The position numbers and the translations under genes are program-made. This document shows, piece after piece, positions 26,685 through 36,300 of a stretch of DNA of 46,599 bases. Each line of letters begins with the position of its first letter. Within the stretch, counting starts at the first letter, position 1. Location of the stretch: the NCBI GenBank assembly GCA_017984435.1, contig JAGNZK010000022.1, positions 1-46,599 on the forward strand, given 5' to 3'. The notes below the pieces were generated by a model, which saw nothing but the letters and a program-made list of their open reading frames with translations, searched no databases and was not told where the DNA came from. Origin of the DNA: Nitrosomonas sp. Its GTDB lineage: Bacteria > Pseudomonadota > Gammaproteobacteria > Burkholderiales > Nitrosomonadaceae.

Positions 26685-28544
26685 TCAGTCTTTATGGTCG
26701 TCAGGCGCGGTTAGGTATTTCTGGAAAAAGGTTTTTATTATACGCAGAGGCTTGGTTATTTGCCAACTGGTAGAGGATAAGAATTCGGTGACTTGTCTGT
26801 CTAGTTCTATGATTTGCTGATCAAGCTCAGCAATATGCGTATTGCGTTCAATCATGGCGTGTTCGAACTCGGCAATACGCGTATTGCGTTCAATCATGGC
26901 GTGTTCGAACTCGGCAATACGCGTATTGCGTTCAACCATGGCGTGTTCAAGCTCGGCAATACGTGCATTGCGTTCAGCCATGGAATGTTCAAGTTCAACC
27001 ATGGAATGCTCAATCTCGGCAATACGCGTATTGCGCTCAGCCATGGAGTGGTTGAGTTCGATAAATAATCGTTTGTAGCGCGCATATTCATAAATAGACC
27101 ATAGTGTTTTGTCTTCATATCGCGGAAACCATTTTCTGTAAATGGTAGTCATTACCTGCCGCGTGCGTTCTGCGTCATACCATACGCCTGATCTCATTTC
27201 GGCTTGCATTCGATAGATGGCACCTACTTTTGCAACAAAACGGAATTCTCCATGCTCGAGTACCTGAAGCCAAAAATCCCAATCCTCACATATGTCTAAA
27301 GCTTCATCAAAGCGCACTCCTTTGTTAATAACGCAGCGTCGGAAAAGGACTGCATGGATAGGAATGAAATTGTCGATACGCAGCTGTATCGGATCAAAAT
27401 CTTCTTCAAATCGTCTGATTTCGTCGCCGGATTGATTAATACACTGAATGGCAGAATAGGCCGCAATGGCGGATTCAGAGCGATCCAGTTCGATGGCAAG
27501 CTGAGTAACATGATGCGGTAGAAACCAATCATCGTCGTCCAGAAAAATCAGATAGCTGCCTTTGGCTGCTTCCAGTCCTCTATTTGCAGCTTTACTTCTT
27601 TGGAGTGGCTCATCGTTTGATATCATGTGTAAAGGGAAATGGCCGCACCACTCGCCCATTTTACGATGATCTGCGCCTTTAGCATTAACGACCACTACTT
27701 CAATATTGGGATAAGTTTGCAAAGCGATGGAATCCAGTGTGTCGGACAAAGTGGAGCGATCCATGCTGCGTATGATGACGCTGACCAACGGCAAGTCGCT
27801 GCTATCCATAACCAGCCCCAAGGCTTTCTGACGAGTGTGCTCCGATTGATAAAGCTTGATCGGATCATTGATCAGCTCCTCGGCTGAGACCAGAATATAG
27901 GCTTCTGCTGCTGTTACGCTGGCTGGTAGGGTATAAGTACGATAACAATTAAGTGCGGTGATATGCAGGTCGTAACGCTGTTTTGCATTTTGAGACACAA
28001 AGCATTCCATAGCAGCCATTTTACGTGTAGCCAGATCACTGATATCGAGCAATTGATTGGGACGTAGCGGCATACCCACTTCATACAGTGCTACACGTAC
28101 TGATTTGCCTATTCTCCGAATTGCTTCAATAACGACCATTCCCAGTACTCGATGATCCGGGTGCATCTCAAAAACCGATGGCGCGTAAATCAAGTCAGCA
28201 CCCGCTTCACGAATGGCTATTAAAATTTCCTGTATTAGTTTTTCGCTATAACAGACTTGTCGGTCCTGGTATTGCCAGAAAATGGGCGTGCCATAGCCAA
28301 GGATATGAGCAGCCGCGATACTTTCATTCTGACGTTGCAGGGTGTATTCAGCTATATTCTCTTCGCTTACACCATGTGCACCATCGGATATCACGATGAC
28401 ACGAACAGGAACACCCTGCTCAACGTGACGCATAATGGCTCCACCGCAACCGAATACCTCATCATCTGGATGAGGGGCAAATACGAGGACAGATGTGCTG
28501 GGGATGTTTGCAATGGCTTGATAAGGAACGAGAGTGTTTTCCAA
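26685..28544 (-). CDS. PIG-L deacetylase-glycosyltransferase 2 fusion with coiled-coil repeats
   Basis: A 619-residue three-part protein. The N-terminal domain (about 15-235) is a PIG-L/LmbE-type zinc deacetylase with the HPDDE motif at 25-29. From about 250 to 480 there is a family 2 glycosyltransferase, with LVSVIIRSMDRSTL and the acidic FLDDDDWF near 333. Residues about 495-572 form a coiled coil of repeated 14-residue units (ERN-R-AE-EHAM type), encoded by 42-base tandem repeats. The closing segment STSWQITKPLR is a C-terminal motif I know from multi-domain glycosyltransferases. Such a fusion could deacetylate an N-acetylated sugar and add another. Confidence 0.88.
   Translation of the reverse strand: MENTLVPYQAIANIPSTSVLVFAPHPDDEVFGCGGAIMRHVEQGVPVRVIVISDGAHGVSEENIAEYTLQRQNESIAAAHILGYGTPIFWQYQDRQVCYSEKLIQEILIAIREAGADLIYAPSVFEMHPDHRVLGMVVIEAIRRIGKSVRVALYEVGMPLRPNQLLDISDLATRKMAAMECFVSQNAKQRYDLHITALNCYRTYTLPASVTAAEAYILVSAEELINDPIKLYQSEHTRQKALGLVMDSSDLPLVSVIIRSMDRSTLSDTLDSIALQTYPNIEVVVVNAKGADHRKMGEWCGHFPLHMISNDEPLQRSKAANRGLEAAKGSYLIFLDDDDWFLPHHVTQLAIELDRSESAIAAYSAIQCINQSGDEIRRFEEDFDPIQLRIDNFIPIHAVLFRRCVINKGVRFDEALDICEDWDFWLQVLEHGEFRFVAKVGAIYRMQAEMRSGVWYDAERTRQVMTTIYRKWFPRYEDKTLWSIYEYARYKRLFIELNHSMAERNTRIAEIEHSMVELEHSMAERNARIAELEHAMVERNTRIAEFEHAMIERNTRIAEFEHAMIERNTHIAELDQQIIELDRQVTEFLSSTSWQITKPLRIIKTFFQKYLTAPDDHKD
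26829..27060. repeat. 42-base tandem repeats containing a 16-base palindrome
   Basis: About five and a half imperfect 42-base units encode the 14-residue coiled-coil repeat of the PIG-L/glycosyltransferase fusion. A perfect 16-base palindrome GCAATACGCGTATTGC is found at 26872-26887, 26914-26929 and 27019-27034; other units carry diverged versions. Two central units are almost identical, a sign of recent duplication. Because 42 is a multiple of three, gain or loss of a unit would change coiled-coil length without breaking the frame. Confidence 0.9.
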
Positions 28545-28668
28545 AAGAACCTCAATTATGGGTGGTTTTGTATGCCATGATATTTGTGAAACAAAGGCCG
28601 ATTATTTTAACCTGAATATTTTATGAATTTCTATCAAGCTATAAGCAGTCTGGCTTGTGTAATAAAGT

Positions 28669-30492
28669 TTAACGAAAATCCTTATCGCCACTCATTAGCC
28701 ACCAGTGATTTTTGAGTGTTTCGGGAGTTGGCCCATCACTCCAGGCATTTGCCGGTATATGAATATTCACTGCTTGTTGAGTACCGCCGGTGGCTGCAAA
28801 ATGGGTTGCAAAATTTTCGGTGATGTGGCAAAACACACGTGTGGCGCCATGAATTCGAGCCAATCGCCGGGCGTGTGTAATCAACAGGGGAATGTCGGCT
28901 AACGGTGTGACAAGATCCACGATTTCACAACCCTCAGGATCATACCGCAGTACCAAAATCCCACGTGCACGTCCATTGAAACGATTTTTCACCAATATAA
29001 CCTGGTATTGCTGATGGGGGTGATTGAGGTAACGGTATTGCAGATACTGCCAATCGCGCACACCAATGATTGATTCTTTCAGATCCGTAGCCATACGTTG
29101 CCAGCATTGATTGGCGGCAATGGCTGCAAAGTCTGTCTGTTCGCGATCAATCAGCTGCAGACGTGTTTCCCGCAGCGGTAATCGCGATCTGGTATTCCAT
29201 GAGAACTCAACCAGGCATCCGACTTCAGCATATAACCCATGCCGTTCAGCAATTTTCATGTGTCGTTCACTGGGAAAACCAAAGCCCACTAGATAAGGTT
29301 TGCCATAACCAATATAACGTTCCAAGAAAGTTGCCGTCATAAGGAAAAAAGGCCCTTTTCTGAGAAGTACGCCGCGCTCGCTTGCATCGACCATGACATC
29401 TCCGATCTGCACGGCGGTTTGAGGTTGACCAAAGAACAGAATCTTCCGGCTAAGGCCGCCGTAATGCGCGATCAGTCTATTTTCTCGCCATACACCTATT
29501 TCACGACTTGGGTTTGAACCGTATTTCCACTGCCAAGTGGCCGGGGTCATCTCGTGATTAAATGTTTTCTTAAACAAGTTGAGCATTTCAGGAGTTTGAT
29601 TTTTTTGCAGAATCTGCAAACGCCATTTGGGTGATTTCGTTTTTCTGAAATGCAACAGGGCATAGCCATAATGTCCGCTGGCGTATTTTTTTTGCGATAC
29701 CCGTTTCGATTCATCCAGTTGGTCCAGATGTTCATCACTCAAGTGGAGGTCTTTGATCAGGCTCTGCCGATACTTTGCAGTCATATTGAGCAGATGATTT
29801 AATGCAGGTGCTGCCATGGCGGATAAATCCATGTGTTCAACCAGTTCAAATCCAAATCGCTCGGCGAGTGTCATCATATTCTTGAGCAAATAGCGCCTTG
29901 ATATTCCTGTTTCATCGTACTTCAATGCAAATTCATCGATAATGAGCAAATCACCCGATAAAGGCAGCAGATCCAATGCCTTGTTAAAAATGACCATTGG
30001 TTCAATGTGTTGCGCTGATTCCTGAAATAAAACAACATCAAAGCTTTCGGGTTGAGCGTTAAAATCTTCCAGGGATTGGCACGTCACAGAAGCATCCGCT
30101 CCCATGGATTTCTGAATATAGGCGACTTGCTGCGCATCCGGGGTAATGCCATGGACAGTATAGCCGCGCTGGTTTAATAGGGAAAAAGTGGTGCCCAGAC
30201 CAATACCCACTTCCAAAATGCGACACGGGGACGGAGGTAATCTTGCCAGTAGCAGGTCCGTAGAAAATTGCTGTGCTGCCTGTACACTGGTGTTGTCACC
30301 TTGGAATAATCCATAATGTAGATAAGTGGCTTTACCTTCCTGTAACAATAAGGCGTGGGCATAAACATTCAACGGAAAAGTCAGATTCTTGAACGGGGAA
30401 GGTGGTACTGTAGTAACTGGAAAGATATGGTCGGCTTGACGGTAAAGTTGCGTGTTGGATTGCATCAGATTGGGATTAACAGTCTTGGTCAT
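28669..30492 (-). CDS. Methyltransferase-acyltransferase fusion
   Basis: With the ATG at 30492 the protein has 607 residues. Its N-terminal half (about 80-290) is a class I methyltransferase with RILEVGIGLGTTFSLL near residue 89. Its C-terminal half (about 310-590) resembles GNAT-type acyltransferases seen in glycan clusters, including the TWQWKYGSNPSREIGVWREN stretch where a residue pair usually begins this domain. It could methylate and acylate the same sugar. The start overlaps the wzt stop by one base (TAATG), so it is translationally coupled to the exporter. An upstream start at 30525 would overlap wzt further and is less likely. Confidence 0.8.
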   Translation of the reverse strand: MTKTVNPNLMQSNTQLYRQADHIFPVTTVPPSPFKNLTFPLNVYAHALLLQEGKATYLHYGLFQGDNTSVQAAQQFSTDLLLARLPPSPCRILEVGIGLGTTFSLLNQRGYTVHGITPDAQQVAYIQKSMGADASVTCQSLEDFNAQPESFDVVLFQESAQHIEPMVIFNKALDLLPLSGDLLIIDEFALKYDETGISRRYLLKNMMTLAERFGFELVEHMDLSAMAAPALNHLLNMTAKYRQSLIKDLHLSDEHLDQLDESKRVSQKKYASGHYGYALLHFRKTKSPKWRLQILQKNQTPEMLNLFKKTFNHEMTPATWQWKYGSNPSREIGVWRENRLIAHYGGLSRKILFFGQPQTAVQIGDVMVDASERGVLLRKGPFFLMTATFLERYIGYGKPYLVGFGFPSERHMKIAERHGLYAEVGCLVEFSWNTRSRLPLRETRLQLIDREQTDFAAIAANQCWQRMATDLKESIIGVRDWQYLQYRYLNHPHQQYQVILVKNRFNGRARGILVLRYDPEGCEIVDLVTPLADIPLLITHARRLARIHGATRVFCHITENFATHFAATGGTQQAVNIHIPANAWSDGPTPETLKNHWWLMSGDKDFR

Positions 30493-31766
30493 TATAGATT
30501 GTCTGTCATATTGTTGTTTTCCCACTGATGGGGAATTGAAAAATAACCCTGCAAACGGCCTGTTTGATTTACTTGTAAGGTTGCTATGCCTTCTGCTGAG
30601 TCATAGATATGCAAACCGCGTTCACATAGCAGATATACGCTAATAAGATATTCTCCCTTAAGCAGTGGCAATTGATCCAACCTGATGCAAAGCTGACCTG
30701 AGCCATCGGAGGCACGTTGCAAAGTAAAATTATCTTCCCAGGTTGCCGCACTGGTAATGATGCGACCATCCTGAGTTTGTAGGGCTATTGCCACATTGGG
30801 GCAGGGTAGTATGGGATCGGAAGCAAAGGCGATCAATATTCTGATACTGGATTGTTGGCTGATGATGATAGCATGCTGCGTGCTGATGTCATCCACCTGT
30901 AGTTTTACTTTCTCAAGATGAGCATTACCCAGCACATGTTTCTTGTCATGTTCTTCATTATCATGTTTGGTTATTAATGTTGTGGGTTCTGAATTGGGTG
31001 TGCTTTTATCCAGAAATGCCTGATAAGCGGATACCACCTGAGCCGATTCTCCATCCATAACAATTCTGCCCTGATTAATCCAGATAGTACGATTACACAA
31101 GGATTCAACCTGAAACAGGGAATGTGAACAAAACAGAATCGTTTTTCCCGCATCGCGCATTTGCATAATGCGGGAGAATGATTTACGGGCAAAGGCACCA
31201 TCGCCGACCGATAAGGCTTCATCAATGACCAGAATATCCGGATCTACATTGACCGCGACCGAAAATGCCAAACGGACATACATGCCGCTGGAATAGGTTT
31301 TGACCGGCTGGTCAATGAAATCGCGAACACCGGAGAAATCAATAATACCTTCAATACGATCAGCAATTTCTGATGGATTTAATCCCATGATTGCCGCACT
31401 CATTAAAACATTCTCGCGTCCAGTAAATTCAGGATTAAATCCGGCACCCAGCTCCAGTAAGGCAGCGATGCGGCCATTTATCGTCACTGCACCATGGGTG
31501 GGTGTTAAAGTGCCGCAAACTAATTGCAATAGTGTTGATTTTCCTGAACCGTTTTGACCCACGATCCCAACAACTTCTCCCGATCTCACAGTCAAGTCGA
31601 TGTCGCGCAACGCCCATAATTCCCGGTAATATTGGCGTGAACCCCACCAGCGATGTGGCCACAAGAATTGTTTTAAGCGATCTTTCGGATGCTGGTACAA
31701 CTGATAACATTTGGATAGCTTCGAAGCTTTAATAGCTGCTTCAGAGTTTGCAAAATTAAAGGACAT
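30492..31766 (-). CDS. wzt: O-polysaccharide ABC transporter ATP-binding protein (Wzt)
   Basis: Wzt powers export of an undecaprenyl-linked polysaccharide through Wzm. The 424-residue protein has an ABC domain with Walker A GQNGSGKST (about 69-78), signature YSSGMYVRLAF and Walker B DILVIDEAL (about 178-186). After about residue 265 comes a beta-rich C-terminal domain like the carbohydrate-binding domain of Wzt from O8/O9a systems, which recognises a capped chain end. This fits with methyltransferases in the same operon. The start overlaps wzm by 11 bases; an ATG at 31793 would overlap more. Confidence 0.93.
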   Translation of the reverse strand: MSFNFANSEAAIKASKLSKCYQLYQHPKDRLKQFLWPHRWWGSRQYYRELWALRDIDLTVRSGEVVGIVGQNGSGKSTLLQLVCGTLTPTHGAVTINGRIAALLELGAGFNPEFTGRENVLMSAAIMGLNPSEIADRIEGIIDFSGVRDFIDQPVKTYSSGMYVRLAFSVAVNVDPDILVIDEALSVGDGAFARKSFSRIMQMRDAGKTILFCSHSLFQVESLCNRTIWINQGRIVMDGESAQVVSAYQAFLDKSTPNSEPTTLITKHDNEEHDKKHVLGNAHLEKVKLQVDDISTQHAIIISQQSSIRILIAFASDPILPCPNVAIALQTQDGRIITSAATWEDNFTLQRASDGSGQLCIRLDQLPLLKGEYLISVYLLCERGLHIYDSAEGIATLQVNQTGRLQGYFSIPHQWENNNMTDNL

Positions 31767-32586
31767 CAGCAAATCCCTTGCGTGTTTTCTCAAACCAAAT
31801 CAGACCAGCCCAGGCAATAAGTAAAGCGATCAGATAATAAACAGTGAGCCCAAGCCAATTCGGGGCCTGGCCGTATAAGATCACCGCCCGAACCTGTTCA
31901 ATGATGAAGGTTAGCGGATTGAGAAACAGATAGTCACGAACAGATTCCGGTAATGCCGATGCAGGGTAAAAAATAGGACTCATAAACATCAACATCGTCA
32001 GAATCAAGCCAATGAGTTGACCGATATCGCGAACAAATACGCCAATTGAAGCTATAAACCAAGACAAACCCATAATGAGAAATAGGAGCGGAAGCACAAC
32101 GATTGGTAAGTATATGAATGTCCATGGAATCGGATGATTAATCACCAATAAAAAACCAAATAAAACGAGAAGACTGATTCCTGCATGAAAAAGCGCAGAA
32201 CCTAAAGTCACCCAAGGTAGGATTTCCAGAGGAAATATGATTTTTTTAACATAGTTGACATTGGCAAGGATGAGTCCCGGGGCACGTGAAAGACATTCGG
32301 AAAGTAGATTAAATATAATCAACCCAGCAAATAATGATAAAGCAAAGGCAAATTTATCATTGTAAATGGAGCTATCCGTTTGATCCAAACGCACCTTGAA
32401 TACCACACTGAAAACAAAAGTATAGATTGCTAACATTAGAATGGGATTAATAAAAGACCACAATAATCCCAGAAACGAACCTCTGTATCGTCCAATCACT
32501 TCTCGCTTGATCAATTGCAAGATGAGCGGACGATGTCGTTTCAGACTGAGAAAGATGTCAAAAATGGAAGTATTAAACAGATGCAA
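31756..32586 (-). CDS. wzm: O-polysaccharide ABC transporter permease (Wzm)
   Basis: A 276-residue ABC-2 type permease with about six membrane helices. The N-terminal block LKREVIGRYRGSFLGLLW-type sequence (here starting LIKREVIGRYRGS) is the conserved amphipathic entry of Wzm/TagG proteins. With Wzt it would move a finished, lipid-linked polysaccharide across the inner membrane. It is the first gene of the minus-strand operon and lies divergent from the surface-protein gene at 33307. TATAAT at 32622-32617 on the minus strand could be its -10 element, though no good -35 was found. Confidence 0.93.
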   Translation of the reverse strand: MHLFNTSIFDIFLSLKRHRPLILQLIKREVIGRYRGSFLGLLWSFINPILMLAIYTFVFSVVFKVRLDQTDSSIYNDKFAFALSLFAGLIIFNLLSECLSRAPGLILANVNYVKKIIFPLEILPWVTLGSALFHAGISLLVLFGFLLVINHPIPWTFIYLPIVVLPLLFLIMGLSWFIASIGVFVRDIGQLIGLILTMLMFMSPIFYPASALPESVRDYLFLNPLTFIIEQVRAVILYGQAPNWLGLTVYYLIALLIAWAGLIWFEKTRKGFADVL

Positions 32587-33091
32587 GAAAATGAAACCGG
32601 ATACGTTAGATACAATATTATATTATCGCAGATATCAAGGGAAAATAATCATGGAAAATACGTTATACATGTGGCACGCTTGATTTTGCGCTTTCTCAGG
32701 AGCCGCTGATCGATGTTGCTGGCTGATTCTTTATCGGCATACACCCGATTCGCCTCAATGTGCGCACTGATGTGGTCAGTACCAGGAAAAAAGTTTTTGG
32801 CAAAGATTGGGCAAGCAGAGCCGCTTATTGGAATAGCTAATGTCGCTACTGAAAACTTGGTGGAGAACTATCAGTATAGATTGGAAGATTTGACTGTGAC
32901 ACCTTTTCAAAGAGCGGCAGAAAGTAAATCTCAGTAAAATCATTGGTTTGTTGAATAGAATATTGACAAAATCGGTGTTAACGGTGATTTTTGAGTATCT
33001 CATAATTAACCAGGTTGCATGAATTATCGATAGATATATGAAATTGAGCTAAAGTGATTATATCTAATGAGCATCGACATAATGTAGTAGG

Positions 33092-33111
33092 ATGTTGCAA
33101 ATAAGCAACAT
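33092..33111 (+). other. Hairpin in the surface-protein leader
   Basis: ATGTTGC and GCAACAT form a perfect seven-base stem around AAATAA, about 200 bases before the surface-protein start. As DNA it could be an operator; as RNA a small hairpin in the leader. No T tract follows. Confidence 0.4.
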
Positions 33112-33296
33112 GCTGAATGGAAACTTCGATTGCATACTTGCAAAGCGTATTGGTTTTGGGCAGAATGCACCTGACTTGGCTTTTGTGGTATTTTCTGCTA
33201 GGCAAAATGCTGGTTATGCAGAAGTTGCATAGAAACAAAGTGAAAAACTTGCAAGTAATTTACTTTTTTGTAATAAACTTTTTTAACTTTAATCAA

Positions 33297-33306
33297 GGGA
33301 GCTCCC
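33297..33306 (+). promoter_or_regulatory. Ribosome site inside a palindrome before the surface-protein gene
   Basis: The Shine-Dalgarno bases (AAGGGAG) are part of the ten-base perfect palindrome GGGAGCTCCC, which ends directly at the ATG at 33307. The palindrome has no loop, so it would not fold well by itself, but it could pair with another copy or favour dimerisation. The ribosome site itself is strong, as expected for a highly expressed protein. Confidence 0.6.
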
Positions 33307-36300
33307 ATGGCTATTTCCAGTGAACAAAATATACTACAGATTGTTATAGGTCTGTTTAACGCAACACCGGGTAAAAACAATCTGAATGATCTGACAACGG
33401 CTGTTAATAATGGCATGACCATTCCACAGTTAGCAGATTTTCTAGATAGTCTCCCGATATTTACTAATGATGTTATGGGAGATAAAACCACAACGGCTGA
33501 TAAAGTAGGCGAATTGTTGAGTCACTTTGGCTTAGTGGCAGGCGGTGCGGCAGGTAGTGCTGATAAATTGGCTGAAGATTTCTTTACCGCTCAAATTGAT
33601 GCGGGTGTTAGTTTTGGATCGATTATTAATCAAGCTGTTGATTTTTTAAATCAAACCACTGACCCGGCATTCTCTGCAGTAGTTACTTTGCTGAATAATA
33701 AGGTGATGGTTGCGCAAGCTTTTTCGGAAAGTTATTCCAATAACAATTTAGGTGTTTTGCAAGGCGTATTGGGTGATGTAACTGGAACTGCTGCATATAC
33801 AGATACAGATGTTGATGCTGTTTTGTTAGCTGCAGGTTATCCTCGCGGTGGATCGGAGGGAACATTTATACTGACAAATGGTACGGATATCGAATCAGCA
33901 AGTGTTTTCACGTCAGGCTTGGTATATACCCCAGGAGGCAATGATCGGATTAATTCGCTTCAGGATGAAGATGTATTAACAGGTATTGGAACGGATGCGA
34001 AACTTAACGTTACGGTAGGTAATGCTGAAGATAATGGCTCAGACATTATTACACCGACGTTGAATAACATTGCGACACTGGATGCGGCTTTTACTGGTTC
34101 TGGTTTTGGAGTAGAAGCTTTAGACATGCAAGATGCGACCGGTCTTCGTTCAATAAATATTACGCGTGTTACTCAAGCTGAGGACCGGGCTGAGATTGGC
34201 AACATACAAGATGCCACAGTCAATGATCTTTCGGTAAGCAATACCAACGCCAATCAAGACGGCACTGTTGAGTTCTCATATGGTGAGAACGTTCTCTTAG
34301 ATGAAAACACTGTTGCATTAGAAGTCAGTGATGTTCAGTTAGGCTTCTTGAACATTGGGCAAAATACTTCCGGTATTATTTTTAATGGTGTAGGAGAGCA
34401 AGGTTATGAAATAATGACTTTGAATAGCGCTGGCGGTGGATCCAATACGATTGGTACGCTGAATATGCCGATGGATACAGGCACAGCCGGCAGTTTGACC
34501 ATTACAGGTAATACCGATTTGCGTCTAGGTGATGTGCAAAATGCGGTGAATGTTGACAATAATACACTGGTCGAAGTGAAGGATCTTTATGTAGTAGGCT
34601 CAGGTATTGCCCAGGCAGGTAGTCGGATTGCCACAATTAATGCGGAGCAATTCACTGGGAATCTCACACTGGTGCTTGATAATATTCTGGATGTTGGTAA
34701 GGCCGACACTTCTGGTGTTGATCAGGACGTGACAGTCACTGGGGGTTCGGGTGGTGATACTTTTGTGCTGTACGATGAAGTACAGTCAGGAGATAGCATC
34801 AATGGTGGGGAAGGTGATGATACATTGCTATTTTATTCTGGATCTTCGCTGGATAGTGCTGCAGTTGGAATTGAGAATGCTAATTTGTATGCAGATGGTT
34901 CAATCGGTGAAATTGTAGTGGATTTTGACAATCTAGCCGATGTGACTGATGTTACGTTACGTAACATCAGTTCTGATGTGGATCAAGGCGGTTTCGGTGG
35001 GGATGGCGTGTTGGAAAATGCAGCGGATAATCCTGTCTTTTTTGAGTTAGCTAACTTGACCGATGCGCAGGCAACTGGTATTACTCTTCTGCACGCGACA
35101 ACGGGTAATAATCAGATAGAAAATACTAACATTTTGGCATCTGTTAAAGCCGATACAGCAAACAACACATTGGGTATAACGCTGGAAGATGGCAATAATA
35201 CCGATCCGCGTTCCAACTTTACATTGGTAACGGCTATCACAGATGTTACTTCTACCATTGAAAATGTAACGTTGACAGACTCTGATACCGAATCTAATTC
35301 CGTTGAACTGAACAATTTTGCAGATCATACCGGTACGATTACCCTAGTCGGAGGAGAGGCTGGCGATTTCATTAATCTCGATGTGAATACGGATACAGCG
35401 AATGCAGATATTTCAGCAGTGCTTAATGGCGGAAACTCAACATTAGGATTTACTGCAGATGATGGTGAAGTTCAACAGGGTCTGTATGGCTTGGATACCG
35501 ATGGTGGAGAAGGTGATAGAACTGCCGGTCACATTTTTGATGTTGCTGATCTGGAAACACAGGTTCGCTTGGGTGCAGCAACGATTGATGCCAGTGCCGA
35601 AGCTGCTAATGTTATTCTACGTGTCAGTACCAATGCTGCTTCTGCAGCCGGTGCGCAAACCATTCTTATGGGATCTGGCGATGATACGGTGATTTTTGAT
35701 CGTATCAATGACAGTCGCGCCGGTTTGACGATATCCGATACGGTAACGGGTGGAGAAGGAAGTGACACATTGGCGATTGACGGTCATGGATCTCGCATTT
35801 CACTAGGTGCATCTGAATGGACCAACGTTAGTCAGTTTGAAACACTGCGTCTCGTGGGCACCAATATAGCTGAAGTTGATTCTGATGTCTTATTGGGGCA
35901 AAATTCTTACAATCTTGCGCTGACTAATGATCTGATTAGTTCAAATGGCTCAGGTTTGCTGCATATCATCAATGATAATGACGCCAATAATGACCGATCC
36001 GGAACCGCTACATTGAATTATCTGGATACAGACGATACCGGTGAAGAATCAGGTGTGACGATTGATGCTCGTACGCTCAATGCGCAAAACCATTTTACCT
36101 ATAACGGTGAAGAAGGCCTTTCAAACACTATTGATCGCTTTATGTTCAGCGATGCGAATGTTAATGGTGGAAACACGATTGATGGTGGTGCGGTAGATAA
36201 CTTATCTGATACTAACGGCGTTAATACTGACATTATGGAAATTCGTAACATTGCGACGGTTACTGTTGGTGACTTGGCAGGTGTTTCCAATATCGGTACT

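Larger units (their letters stand above)
32587..33306. other. Divergent intergenic region between wzm and the surface-protein gene
   Basis: This 720-base AT-rich region must hold promoters for both wzm and the surface-protein gene. TTGACA at 32963-32968 on the plus strand is a candidate -35, with a poor -10. Short open frames of uncertain status occur: one at 32713-32937 (74 codons), and one at 33092-33232 (46 codons) containing AKRIGFGQNAPDLAFVVFS, which reads more protein-like than its surroundings. They may be relics of a displaced gene. If transcription starts near 33000, the surface-protein mRNA would have a leader of about 300 bases. Confidence 0.45.

Noticed and set aside
26829-27060. 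CRISPR-like array
   Set aside because: The 42-base units are contiguous without unique spacers, imperfect, and code for a regular coiled coil.
26814-27078. Repeat-bearing open frames on the plus strand across the 42-base repeats
   Set aside because: They are antisense shadows of the coiled-coil repeats of the PIG-L/glycosyltransferase gene; the repeat length keeps all frames open. No start signal or family supports them.
35047-35768. Antisense frames of 60-90 codons in the surface-protein gene
   Set aside because: The biased codon use of the Asp/Asn/Thr-rich protein leaves the opposite strand open by chance; no ribosome sites or families were seen.
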